Assembly: GCF_003116835.1 (NCBI RefSeq)
Contig: NZ_BFFO01000006.1
Span: 55,402-119,401 of the forward strand
Origin: Lactococcus termiticola
Lineage (GTDB): Bacteria > Bacillota > Bacilli > Lactobacillales > Streptococcaceae
Length of the DNA: 64,000 nt
Direction of reading: 5' to 3'
Made by a program: the position numbers and the translations under genes. Within the stretch, counting starts at the first letter, position 1; each line of letters starts with the position of its first letter. The notes beneath the pieces were generated by a model that ran no database searches, was not told where the DNA came from, and saw only the letters and a program-made list of their open reading frames with translations. Shown piece after piece: positions 30,598 to 38,351 of this stretch.

Positions 30598-30765
30598 GTG
30601 GTCATGCTTAGGCTCTGGTATCGCACGGACAGTCAGGTAATAGATGGGGATAATCAAGAAGATGAAGCCGAGCTTGTCGTCTGAGAGTCCTGTAAAGGCA
30701 GAGAGGGCAAGGTAGAGAAAGAGGACGATGAGATAAATTGGGAAACGATAGAGTGATTTTTTCAT
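30595..30765 (-). CDS. Small two-helix membrane protein
   Basis: 56 residues: MKKSLYRFPIYLIVLFLYLA, a short polar turn (TGLSDDK), a second hydrophobic helix (LGFIFLIIPIYYLTV) and a polar tail ending PEPKHDH. Ribosome site AAGGAGGG sits 7 nt before the ATG. Hydrophobicity and ribosome site make it a credible gene. I do not recognise a family. It lies 40 bp after the ABC permease gene in the same direction and ends in a strong terminator, so it may belong to that cassette. Confidence 0.6.
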   Translation of the reverse strand: MKKSLYRFPIYLIVLFLYLALSAFTGLSDDKLGFIFLIIPIYYLTVRAIPEPKHDH

Positions 30766-30805
30766 TTTGAGACCCTCCTTAATAATTGTTTAATTGAACG
30801 TCGTC

Positions 30806-31546
30806 TTAATTTCTTACCAGCACATTGCGATATAAGCTTGCTGCAGCAAGGCCGATGAGGACGATGTAGCAGCCGATGATTAAGGGCCACTGATTAGCCA
30901 CAAGTGCGGTCTGCCCTAGGCTCGCTGTCAAATCCGACAGATTCTGCGTCAGGAAAAAGTGCTGAGCAATCTTTTGAAGTCCCCCTGTCAAAAGGCTATA
31001 GGGCACCATCATTCCCGAAAGAAAGTAGCTGACAAACATCACAGGCATGGCAATGGCCGAAGCAACAGCTGAATTTTTAGCCGAAAAGCCGATGATTAAA
31101 GAAACTAAAAACCAGGGGAGCGTATAGGCAAAGAGTTTGAGGTAAAAAGGCAACAAGCGCTCAAGACCTGGAAGCTGATAATGATAATTCAAATGAGCAA
31201 CCAGAAGCACAGCCAGTGTGGAAACAAAGATGATGATGAGAAAGGCGATGATTTGGGCAAGGAGATAGAGCAACTTATTTCCTGAGCGCCGCTCAATCAA
31301 AAAGTAGAAATTATCCTGTTTATATCTGGCCAAATCTGAAGAAAAACTGGTCACACTTGCTGATAAGACCCCATAAAACATGATGATGGCCATGTTATCC
31401 TGCACATAGTGGGGATCTGCATGACCAAAACTCGAAGCAAAAGCAATCATAAGAAAGATAGGGAAAATAAAGATAAAGAAGACCGAAACAGGAATCCTAA
31501 ACCTTAATTTGAGTTCTGTCATCAAATAAGTCATAAATTTTTTCAT
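30806..31546 (-). CDS. ABC-2 type transporter permease
   Basis: 246 residues with six predicted helices and the ABC-2 layout: one helix (PVSVFFIFIFPIFLMIAFAS), large loop, then five helices. The segment FVSYFLSGMMVPYSLL matches the Gly-rich ABC-2 signature region. It pairs with the ATPase gene 2 bp upstream to form an exporter. Substrate unknown; systems with LytTR regulators often handle peptides or lipids (inference). Confidence 0.85.
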   Translation of the reverse strand: MKKFMTYLMTELKLRFRIPVSVFFIFIFPIFLMIAFASSFGHADPHYVQDNMAIIMFYGVLSASVTSFSSDLARYKQDNFYFLIERRSGNKLLYLLAQIIAFLIIIFVSTLAVLLVAHLNYHYQLPGLERLLPFYLKLFAYTLPWFLVSLIIGFSAKNSAVASAIAMPVMFVSYFLSGMMVPYSLLTGGLQKIAQHFFLTQNLSDLTASLGQTALVANQWPLIIGCYIVLIGLAAASLYRNVLVRN

Positions 31547-31548
31547 CT

Positions 31549-32370
31549 CTAAGCTCCTTCAATAATCTGTCCGAGATTCCTAGTAAAATCTCGCTCATAG
31601 CTCAAAATATGTTCAAAATCATGCGCTAATACTTGAGACATCAGCGCTTTGGGAAGCTTGTAAGTATGTTGCTCTGATTGAATCAGATAGGCTTGATAAG
31701 CTGTCATCTCCTGGTCAAAGCGAATCAGACTATCTTCATTTGAGATCAGTGCTTCTTTTGTAAAATCTTCAATAATCTTCCCAGACTTGATGACTACAAA
31801 GCGATTGCAGAGACGAAGGGCTTCTTCGATATAATGGGTCACTAGAAATAGACTGGCTTGTTTCTCCTCAAAGACACTTGCTAAAAAATCCAAGAGGTCA
31901 TCTCGACTATTGTAGTCAAGACCTGTCGTGATCTCATCTAAAAAGAAGTAACTGGGCTGATTTTGCAGGCTTGAAATTAAAAGCAGCTTTTGTTTTTCTC
32001 CGCCAGAAAGTTGAGCGTATTTCTTTCTGAGATTTTTGGTCAAATCAAACTGATCTGCTAAATCCAATCCCCTCTGATAAGCAGCCTTATCTCTTGAAAA
32101 GAGCGCCAGTACTTCTTGCAAACGGAGTTCAGAAGGAAGGCTTTCATGCTGCATGATATAGGCTGTGTTTTGATGGTTGATCGCCATCTCTTCAAAATCA
32201 ATGCTGCCTCCTGTGGCTTTTATACCGCCATTAATGATGTTTAATAGCGTTGTCTTTCCTGAGCCGTTGCCCCCTAAAATAGCAATCCGCTCGCCTGATT
32301 TAACAGAGAGATTGATGTCTTTTAAGACTTTGACAGTTCCAAAAGATTTTTCTAAATGCTCAATTTTCAT
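31549..32370 (-). CDS. ABC transporter ATP-binding protein
   Basis: 273 residues. Walker A GGNGSGKTT near 34-42, signature LSGGEKQK near 120, Walker B YFFLDEIT and the H-loop THYIEE. After the nucleotide-binding domain (about 1-210) a 60-residue C-terminal extension rich in His, Gln and Tyr has no known motif. Overlaps the DUF3021 gene by 4 bp and precedes the permease by 2 bp. Confidence 0.92.
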   Translation of the reverse strand: MKIEHLEKSFGTVKVLKDINLSVKSGERIAILGGNGSGKTTLLNIINGGIKATGGSIDFEEMAINHQNTAYIMQHESLPSELRLQEVLALFSRDKAAYQRGLDLADQFDLTKNLRKKYAQLSGGEKQKLLLISSLQNQPSYFFLDEITTGLDYNSRDDLLDFLASVFEEKQASLFLVTHYIEEALRLCNRFVVIKSGKIIEDFTKEALISNEDSLIRFDQEMTAYQAYLIQSEQHTYKLPKALMSQVLAHDFEHILSYERDFTRNLGQIIEGA

Positions 32371-32741
32371 TTTCTTAACCTCACAATCTTTTCATTAAGC
32401 CTTCTTGCTTCAGTTCGATTTCTCCAATAAATGTAGAGGTAGACCAATGCAAAGATCAGCAGCCACTCGACGCTGAAGGTTAAAAGATTGACCTGCCAAT
32501 ACTGATGATTTAAGAGCAGCATAGCAAAGGCGAGGAGATAGCTTAATAGGGCATGACTGATAAACTTTATAAGATAGGGCGCCTTGAGGAAGCCATAGAC
32601 CAGTACTGCAACAAGGCCTTGAGCAGCACCTTGAATAAGCGTCAGCGTCACCATCCATGTATTCCAGTAGATGGCTGCCATGATGACCATACAGAGCGAG
32701 GCAACAACGACACCAAGTCCTATTGATTTGAGTATACGCAT
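32367..32741 (-). CDS. DUF3021 family four-helix membrane protein
   Basis: 124 residues, four hydrophobic segments and a basic C-terminal tail (YWRNRTEARRLNEKIVRLRK). The family is typically encoded directly after a LytTR regulator, as here (start and stop share one base). It is thought to regulate the LytTR partner or the exporter, by gene association. No enzymatic motif. Confidence 0.8.
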   Translation of the reverse strand: MRILKSIGLGVVVASLCMVIMAAIYWNTWMVTLTLIQGAAQGLVAVLVYGFLKAPYLIKFISHALLSYLLAFAMLLLNHQYWQVNLLTFSVEWLLIFALVYLYIYWRNRTEARRLNEKIVRLRK

Positions 32742-33172
32742 TATTTTTCTTGCTCCTTTTCTATTCGTGCTTCAAGATTTGCCACAAAACTTCTCGTCAC
32801 AGGAATCTTCAAACCTGAAACTCTTGCAACGAGACCTTGAACCAAGTCTACTTCCAGTGCGCTTAAGCCTTGAAAGTTGATCAGATAAGATCTTGAGACT
32901 TGAATGAAGTCCTCTCCCAGCTTTTCCTTCATCTTGTAGAGCGGCATTCTCACTTGGATACTGTCTGATGTCGTATGAAGCTCCACATAGTTTTTTAGAG
33001 CTTCCACGTAGATGATGTCGGGCTTATTAAGACGTTTTATGCCTTTAGTCGTCTCTATCTCCACCTTATCAGAAAGTCTTTGAGCAATCTGTTGATAGTC
33101 TTCTTCTCGGCAGGCTCGAATCAGAACTTCTGGTTCCTTAAGGCCGGGAATGATTTCTTTGAATAACTTCAT
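32741..33172 (-). CDS. LytTR-domain transcriptional regulator
   Basis: 143 residues: short N-terminal segment without a receiver domain, then a LytTR DNA-binding domain (about 45-140) with YVEALKNYVELHTTSDS and FIQVSRSYLINF. Stand-alone LytTR proteins with a membrane partner act as inhibited regulators in streptococci, releasing DNA binding when the membrane protein changes state. First gene of LytTR / DUF3021 / ATPase / permease. The ATG is 6 nt after a TAAAAT box with no Shine-Dalgarno, so the mRNA is probably leaderless. Confidence 0.88.
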   Translation of the reverse strand: MKLFKEIIPGLKEPEVLIRACREEDYQQIAQRLSDKVEIETTKGIKRLNKPDIIYVEALKNYVELHTTSDSIQVRMPLYKMKEKLGEDFIQVSRSYLINFQGLSALEVDLVQGLVARVSGLKIPVTRSFVANLEARIEKEQEK

Positions 33173-33178
33173 GTTTTT

Positions 33179-33206
33179 ATTTTACACCATTATTGGGGGC
33201 GGGCAA
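33179..33206 (-). promoter_or_regulatory. Promoter of the LytTR cassette, leaderless geometry
   Basis: Minus strand TTGCCC, 16-bp spacer, TAAAAT, then 6 nt to the ATG. Confidence 0.6.
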
Positions 33207-33240
33207 TAGACTTTGGGACGAAGTTTCTATTTTTAGGGAT

Positions 33241-33268
33241 AAAGAAATGCCAGGAGTGGCATTTCTTT
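33241..33268. terminator. Symmetric terminator-like hairpin
   Basis: AAAGAAATGCC-AGGAGT-GGCATTTCTTT. It can stop transcription from pepC (minus strand) beyond the repeat array. Confidence 0.6.
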
Positions 33269-33315
33269 AATATCCTTAGTATTGTAAGCACATTGTAAGC
33301 CAAACAACAGCACTT

Positions 33316-33556
33316 TAAGCAAGGAGGAAAAACTCCGTTTTCCTCATTCCAATAGGTGCACTCAGCTTAAAATGGTCTCCCAGACCATTTTATGTGAGGA
33401 GGAAAAGCTTTGCTTTTCCCTATTTAGTACAGGCACTTGCAGTACAAGGTCCAGTGGACCTTGTACTTATGCAAGGAGGAAAAGCTCCGCTTTTCCTTAT
33501 TCTATAGATGCACTTGCAAGAAAGGGTCCCCCGGACCCTTTCTTTATGCAAGTGCA
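33316..33556. repeat. Tandem array of class 2 units with three different palindromes, ending at the pepC stop codon
   Basis: Three units about 74-77 bp apart. Each has GCACT(T/C), a perfect palindrome, then GCAAGGAGG-type sequence leading into the small hairpin GGAGGAAAAGCTCCGCTTTT. The palindromes differ: TAAAATGGTCT/AGACCATTTTA (33368-33392), AGTACAAGGTCC/GGACCTTGTACT (33441-33467), AGAAAGGGTCC/GGACCCTTTCT (33519-33543). A fourth, partial unit (33316-33350) has only the small hairpin. This fills most of the 371-bp gap between the LytTR gene and pepC. Confidence 0.8.
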
Positions 33557-34857
33557 CCCATAGGATCCCAAGGCAGGAGAACTTGTGGTTCTGCCTCATA
33601 GGCCTTGAGCTCTTCTGCTGTCAGGAGGTCCTTGCGGACGACGATTTGGTAGGTGTACTCGTCCATCCATTCATCAGAGGCGACAAAGTAGCCGTCAAAT
33701 GAGCCGGCGTCCTTGCCCCAGGAGTTTTCGACCTTCCATTGCTTAGGATTACCAGCCTCATCAAGGTCAACACCGGCCAGAACCATGGCATGAGTCATCA
33801 GGCTTTCTCCGTAGTCCAGACGTGCTGCCTTACTTTGAGTAAAGTTGAGTCCGACTGCCGAAAAGTCATAGCTGTCAAGAGTCAAGAGACCGTCTTTTCT
33901 ATTAGAAAGCTGGGCAACGTCACAGCCAAACCAGACTGTTTCTCCTGCCTGCATCTGGGCGATGGCCAGCTTCTTGAAGCGGTCCATGTCGACATTCAGA
34001 TGCTTGACAGGCTTACCACCGACCACATTGCCGAGAAACTCAACGCTGTAGCTTTGATTATAAGGCTTGTCAACCGTTGGGGCATTGATGATAGAGACAT
34101 AGTCGTCCAAGTTTGTGCCCACAAATTTATTATAGAAGTCTTTTGGCGTGCCAGAGAAGCGGGTAAAGTTCTCGCCGTCTTTGTCACGGAAGGCAAAGTC
34201 GAATTCTTGTGGTGGCAGGCCCAGGGTCGCAGCGAGGTAGTTAAATACCTCATGGAGCATGGCTTCCTTGATGCCTGCCACATCCTTGCCGGATTTCATG
34301 GCATTGATTAAAATTTCTGCATTTTGACGGAGCAATTTATCCAGGTACTGGTTGAGTTCACGGGAGTTGGAACTGGCCTCAGACTCAGGATAGATGGCCT
34401 TTGGCACGACACCGTACTTCTGGAAGATGGCCACAATCATATCCCACTGGCCACCGTCCTGTTGCGGGGTCTGAAGGAGGAATTTCAGGCGACGGTCATC
34501 CATCTCAGGATTCTGGATGATCTGCTCCATGAACCAGTTGGCCTTCTCATACTTGTCCCAAAAGAAGGGATAGGCCTGCGAAAACTCAAAATCCTTCAGA
34601 TTGTAGTCGCCAATCAGAGGATGGCGGAAGGTGTTCATCGCCGCAAACATCCAGCAACGGCCAGACTGCTTCTGGTTGGTCACCTTGTCCTTGGTCAGGT
34701 CAATCGAAAATTCTGGCAGGTTCTTAGCGTGAGAAGCCCGGTTTTCCAGGGCATTGAGCAGGCCGTTCTTAGTCGCCGCATTTTCTACCGCCTGGAGGGT
34801 CTTGTCAGCCAGGAACTTGTCATAAAGTTTTTGGGTAAAATCTTCTGTTATTGTCAT
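33544..34857 (-). CDS. pepC: Aminopeptidase C (bleomycin-hydrolase type)
   Basis: Cytosolic hexameric cysteine aminopeptidase that trims peptides. 437 residues. Active-site Cys68 in NQKQSGRCWMFAA, His in MTHAMVLAGVD near 357, Asn in KVENSWG near 378. C-terminal end GALA is the conserved arm that reaches into the active site. Monocistronic with its own promoter (34883-34911) and Shine-Dalgarno. The last codons and stop are part of the hairpin of the third class 2 unit. Confidence 0.97.
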   Translation of the reverse strand: MTITEDFTQKLYDKFLADKTLQAVENAATKNGLLNALENRASHAKNLPEFSIDLTKDKVTNQKQSGRCWMFAAMNTFRHPLIGDYNLKDFEFSQAYPFFWDKYEKANWFMEQIIQNPEMDDRRLKFLLQTPQQDGGQWDMIVAIFQKYGVVPKAIYPESEASSNSRELNQYLDKLLRQNAEILINAMKSGKDVAGIKEAMLHEVFNYLAATLGLPPQEFDFAFRDKDGENFTRFSGTPKDFYNKFVGTNLDDYVSIINAPTVDKPYNQSYSVEFLGNVVGGKPVKHLNVDMDRFKKLAIAQMQAGETVWFGCDVAQLSNRKDGLLTLDSYDFSAVGLNFTQSKAARLDYGESLMTHAMVLAGVDLDEAGNPKQWKVENSWGKDAGSFDGYFVASDEWMDEYTYQIVVRKDLLTAEELKAYEAEPQVLLPWDPMGALA

Positions 34858-34882
34858 GTTAAACTCCTTTCTTTCTCACTTT

Positions 34883-34911
34883 AATATAGTCCAATTTTCG
34901 GGAAAAAACAA
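34883..34911 (-). promoter_or_regulatory. pepC promoter
   Basis: Minus strand TTGTTT, 17-bp spacer, TATATT, about 25 bp before the pepC start codon. Confidence 0.7.
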
Positions 34912-34949
34912 GCCTTGATTTTCTAAAAATGGAGGCGATGAGAATATAG

Positions 34950-34978
34950 AAAAAACCTCATTTTAGAGAGGTTTCAAT
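34950..34978 (-). terminator. Terminator of the glmU-mtnN operon
   Basis: Minus strand AAACCTC-TCTAAAAT-GAGGTTT followed by TTT, right after the mtnN stop codon. Confidence 0.75.
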
Positions 34979-34981
34979 CAT

Positions 34982-35662
34982 TCATTCCATATTTTCCAAC
35001 AACTTCATCAAGGTCTGAGCAGACTGCTTGCCTGCTTCAATGATAAATTCATCAAATTTCACATTAGCATCATGACTGGCTGTGTCTGAGATGGCCCGGA
35101 TGATAACGAAAGGCTTCTTGAGGGCAGTCGCCGCCTGGGCAATACTGGCCCCCTCCATCTCAACAGCCATCACATCTGGAAAATGCTGCTTGATTTCTGC
35201 TGTCTTTTCAGAGCTAGCAATGAAACTATCTGAACTTGTAATCAGACCGACCTTAGGCTGGTCAATGACCTGCTTAAGCTCAGAAATAAAGTACTTGCTT
35301 GACTCATAGTAAAGGGGCTGTTGGGCCATCTGACCAAATGCATAGCCAAAGGCTGTCACATCCACATCGTGGTAGGCCAGCCGGTCAGCAATCACAACAT
35401 CGCCGATCGCCAAGCCCTCATCAAGGGCACCGGCAGAGCCTGTGTTGATGATGGCATCTACGCTAAAGACATCCGTCAAGAGCACGACTGCCATGGCTGA
35501 CATAACCTTCCCGATACCAGATTGGACCAGGACCACCTCATGACGGCCAAGCATCCCCGTATGGAAGATAAAGCCGTGGCGGGTCTGTTTTCCATAGTCT
35601 TCGAGGTTTTCAACCAAGACGCGGATTTCTTCGTCCATGGCACAAATTATTCCTATTTTCAT
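34982..35662 (-). CDS. mtnN: 5'-methylthioadenosine/S-adenosylhomocysteine nucleosidase
   Basis: Splits adenine from methylthioadenosine, S-adenosylhomocysteine and 5'-deoxyadenosine. 226 residues from the ATG at 35662 (MKIGIICAMDEE), preceded by AGGAAATTAC. Catalytic residues: Glu12 in CAMDEE, the VEMEGASIAQ segment near 172, and Asp in RAISDTASHDA near 197. Belongs to glmU-nudF-macP-mtnN. Between macP and mtnN there is a 144-bp tandem duplication of its own 5' end. Confidence 0.95.
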   Translation of the reverse strand: MKIGIICAMDEEIRVLVENLEDYGKQTRHGFIFHTGMLGRHEVVLVQSGIGKVMSAMAVVLLTDVFSVDAIINTGSAGALDEGLAIGDVVIADRLAYHDVDVTAFGYAFGQMAQQPLYYESSKYFISELKQVIDQPKVGLITSSDSFIASSEKTAEIKQHFPDVMAVEMEGASIAQAATALKKPFVIIRAISDTASHDANVKFDEFIIEAGKQSAQTLMKLLENME

Positions 35663-35975
35663 ATGTAATTTCCTATCATTTTTAATGAACATAGTCCTTA
35701 TCAATACGACATGGACGAGAGGTGGAAAGCTCCGCTTTCCTTATCCCCAACCTCAACGCTCCCATTGGTCGCCTTGAGCCATGGCACAAATTATTCCTAT
35801 TTTCATGTGTAATTTCCTATCGTTTTTAATGAACATAGTCCTTATCAGTACGACATGGACGAGAGGTGGAAAGCTCCGCTTTCCTTATCTCCAACCTCAA
35901 CGCTCCCATTGGTCGCCTTGAGCCATGGCACAGATTATTACTATTTTCATGTGTAATTTCCTATCGTTTTTAACT
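35635..35975. repeat. 144-bp tandem repeat duplicating the mtnN 5' end with a class 2 unit
   Basis: The segment beginning CCATGGCACAAATTATTCCT recurs at 35635, 35779 and 35923, an exact 144-bp period (2.4 copies). Each unit contains the first nine mtnN codons, its leader and ribosome site, and a class 2 hairpin (GGTGGAAAGCTCCGCTTTCC then CTCAACGC ... GCCTTGAG). Each extra copy encodes a 17-residue open frame (MKIGIICAMAQGDQWER or MKIVIICAMAQGDQWER) with a Shine-Dalgarno. It fills the 332-bp gap between mtnN and macP. Confidence 0.9.
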
Positions 35976-35994
35976 ATTAAATTGTACGTCTCTC

Positions 35995-36282
35995 TTACAA
36001 ATTAGTAAAATAATAAAGCACAAAGAGCACCAACAGCAGCAGCGCGACCAGCAAGATAATCCAAAGCCACTTATTCAGCTTCTTTGAGCGTTCTTTGACT
36101 TTGACATTCTCGATGCGACGGCTCTTATAAACCGCCTGCTTGGCGAGTTCTTCTTCTTTTTGATCGTATTTTTGTGCGAGCTCTTCGTCTTCTTCGAGCT
36201 CACGGCGAAGTCTGAGTTCAGCTTCTAGCTTTTCACGCTGGGCCTGCTCGATGATGTCATCGGTCAATAAAGGTCTAGGCAT
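35995..36282 (-). CDS. macP: Cell wall synthase accessory phosphoprotein MacP
   Basis: 95 residues: charged, coiled N-terminal part starting MPRPLLTDDIIEQA, one C-terminal transmembrane helix (WLWIILLVALLLLVLFVLYY). In S. pneumoniae MacP activates the class A synthase PBP2a and is phosphorylated by StkP. The gene order glmU / nudix / macP / mtnN matches the pneumococcal locus, and stkP is present at 40.3 kb. Start at the ATG at 36282 with AAGGAG 8 nt upstream. Confidence 0.85.
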   Translation of the reverse strand: MPRPLLTDDIIEQAQREKLEAELRLRRELEEDEELAQKYDQKEEELAKQAVYKSRRIENVKVKERSKKLNKWLWIILLVALLLLVLFVLYYFTNL

Positions 36283-36284
36283 GC

Positions 36285-36848
36285 TCAAGCTCCTTTCAGT
36301 CTTTGGATTTCCCAGTATTGGAGGGCAATGATGGTCTTGGCATCAGCAATTTCGCCCCGCTCAAGCATGGATTTAGCCTCGTCTAGGCTGACTTGAATGA
36401 CTTCTAAAAATTCATCGTCATCTTTAGGCCGAGGTTTTTCTACCTTGCTTAATTTATCAGAATAATAAAGATAGGTCTTTTCTGATGAAAAGCCAGCAGT
36501 CCCGTAAAAGACCGGGAGCTCAACCAGCTCATCTGTACTATAACCCGTCTCCTCTTCTAGCTCTCTGAGGCCAGCAGTCGCCGGATCAGCATTTTCACCG
36601 GGCTCTAGCTTGCCTGCTGGAATCTCGTAAATAAAGCGTTCTAAGGCCTTTCGGTACTGGCCAACGAGAAGTATCTTATCATCGATAATGGGAACGATGC
36701 CCACACCGCCATTGTGGAAGACCAGCTCACGAAAACCAGTCTTACCGTCTGGCTGGGCAATCTCATCTCTGACGACTTGAAAAATCTTGCCTTCAAAGAT
36801 GTTCTCCCGCTTGAGGGTCTTTTCTTCAAACTTTTTAGAATCGTACAT
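36285..36848 (-). CDS. nudF: NUDIX hydrolase, ADP-ribose pyrophosphatase type
   Basis: 187 residues from the ATG at 36848, 1 bp after the glmU stop codon. Full Nudix box: G-K-L-E-P-G-E ... RELEEETGY near residues 85-110, preceded by YEIPAGKLE, typical of ADP-ribose pyrophosphatases. Hydrolyses ADP-ribose and related sugar nucleotides. Coupled to glmU on one side and 2 bp from macP on the other. Confidence 0.9.
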   Translation of the reverse strand: MYDSKKFEEKTLKRENIFEGKIFQVVRDEIAQPDGKTGFRELVFHNGGVGIVPIIDDKILLVGQYRKALERFIYEIPAGKLEPGENADPATAGLRELEEETGYSTDELVELPVFYGTAGFSSEKTYLYYSDKLSKVEKPRPKDDDEFLEVIQVSLDEAKSMLERGEIADAKTIIALQYWEIQRLKGA

Positions 36849-36849
36849 C

Positions 36850-38226
36850 TTATTGTCCACGATAGTGAGGGAGTTTCTTGGCCTGGCCGAGTTTGTTGGC
36901 CTGGCGGGCACGGCCGAGTGCGATGGACTCGTCTGGCACGTCTTCTGTGATGGTCGATCCTGCTGCAGTCAGGGCGTTTTTACCAATCCGGACAGGAGCA
37001 ATCAAGGTTGAATTTGAGCCGATGAAGGCATAGTCATCGATTTCAGTGTTAAATTTATGTTGGCCATCAAAGTTGGTCGTGATAGTACCAGCACCAAAGT
37101 TGACCTTTTCGCCAACCGTCGCATTGCCGATATAAGTCAAGTGGCCAGCCTTTGTGCCGCGGCCGAGGGTAGAACCCTTGACTTCGACGAAGTTGCCGAT
37201 GTGGACTTCTTCGCCCAGGACAGTGCCAGGACGGAGGTGGGCGTAAGGGCCACAGTTACTGCCGATGTCCATCTTAGAGCTTTCAACCGTCGAATTACGA
37301 ATCTCAGCTCCTGAATGGATTTCTGAGTCATAGATGGCTGAACCTGCCGTGATATGGACGTTCTTGTAGATGGTCGTCTTGCCCTTGATTGTCACATTGG
37401 CCTCAATCAGCGAACCTTCGCCAATCGAAATATCTGAGTCGATATAGGTATGCTCAGGGTCAACCAGGGTCACGCCGTTAATCATGTGTTGCTTGTTGAT
37501 CCGGGCACGCATGACTTTTTCAGCCTGGGCCAGGGCCACACGGTCATTGACACCGAGGCTTTCTTCAAAGTCATCCAGCGTATAAGCTGAGACAATTTTA
37601 GCGTCTTTCTTAAAGATTTCGATAACATCAGTCAAGTAGTATTCGCCTTGGGCATTATCAGTCGTCAGATTGCTCAAAGCCTCAAAGAGGGCCTTGTTAT
37701 CAAAAACGTAAGTCCCGGTATTAATTTCCTTAACCGCCGCTTCTTCAGCTGAGGCATCTTTTTGCTCGACAATCTTTTCCACAGAGCCGTCTGCCCCACG
37801 GATGATCCGCCCGTAGCCTGTTGGATTTTCAGCATTGGCAGTCAAGATGGTCGCTGTCGCCTTTTGCTCAAAGTGGTAGTCAAAAAGCTTGTTGAGCGTA
37901 TCACCTGTGATCAGTGGTGTGTCGCCTGCGATGACAAGGGTCGCCCCTTCTTGGTCAGCCAGAAGGTCGGCTGCAATTTTAGTCGCATGACCTGTCCCCA
38001 GCTGTTCTTCTTGCTTGACATAGTTGGTTCCTTGGGGGAGGCTGGCAATGACCATATCGGCCTCATGACCGACGATGACCACCCGCTTTTCAGTCGCAAG
38101 CTCAGCGACATTGTCCAAAACATGGGCCAGCATGGTCTTTCCTGTCACTTCATGCAGGACTTTGGGGAGCTTGGACTTCATCCGTGTGCCCTTGCCTGCA
38201 GCCAGAACGATTACATATTTGTTCAT
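36850..38226 (-). CDS. glmU: Bifunctional UDP-N-acetylglucosamine pyrophosphorylase / glucosamine-1-phosphate acetyltransferase
   Basis: Makes UDP-GlcNAc for wall synthesis. 458 residues. N-terminal nucleotidyltransferase motif [18 protein letters not shown] (8-25), then from about 250 a left-handed beta-helix with hexapeptide repeats. The acetyltransferase site region is near [14 protein letters not shown] (here [12 protein letters not shown]). Good ribosome site (GGAGG). Promoter with extended -10 at 38260-38265 and first gene of its operon; divergent from proC. Confidence 0.96.
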   Translation of the reverse strand: MNKYVIVLAAGKGTRMKSKLPKVLHEVTGKTMLAHVLDNVAELATEKRVVIVGHEADMVIASLPQGTNYVKQEEQLGTGHATKIAADLLADQEGATLVIAGDTPLITGDTLNKLFDYHFEQKATATILTANAENPTGYGRIIRGADGSVEKIVEQKDASAEEAAVKEINTGTYVFDNKALFEALSNLTTDNAQGEYYLTDVIEIFKKDAKIVSAYTLDDFEESLGVNDRVALAQAEKVMRARINKQHMINGVTLVDPEHTYIDSDISIGEGSLIEANVTIKGKTTIYKNVHITAGSAIYDSEIHSGAEIRNSTVESSKMDIGSNCGPYAHLRPGTVLGEEVHIGNFVEVKGSTLGRGTKAGHLTYIGNATVGEKVNFGAGTITTNFDGQHKFNTEIDDYAFIGSNSTLIAPVRIGKNALTAAGSTITEDVPDESIALGRARQANKLGQAKKLPHYRGQ

Positions 38227-38259
38227 AAAAGAACCTCCGTTTAAGTTTAACTATAAGCA

Positions 38260-38265
38260 ATTATA
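38260..38265 (-). promoter_or_regulatory. Extended -10 of the glmU promoter
   Basis: Minus strand TGT-TATAAT about 33 bp before the glmU start codon, with the ribosome site GGAGG between. Confidence 0.55.
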
Positions 38266-38314
38266 ACATATTTATGAGAAAAGCAGGCCTATCTTCCCTA
38301 AACTAGGGGATTTA

Positions 38315-38323
38315 TGGTAAAAT
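38315..38323 (+). promoter_or_regulatory. Extended -10 of the proC promoter
   Basis: TGG-TAAAAT, 28 bp before the proC ATG at 38352. An in-frame ATG at 38322 overlaps this box and is unlikely to be used. Confidence 0.55.
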
Positions 38324-38351
38324 GAGAAAAAATAAGCAAGGAGCAAAGACG

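Noticed and set aside
33316..33556. CRISPR-like array after pepC
   Set aside because: The repeats are hairpins with palindromic 'spacers', only three units, uneven spacing, and no cas genes nearby.
33739..34884. Two long plus-strand frames (190 and 186 codons) antisense to pepC
   Set aside because: pepC is unmistakable on the other strand; the antisense products have no family features and no ribosome sites.
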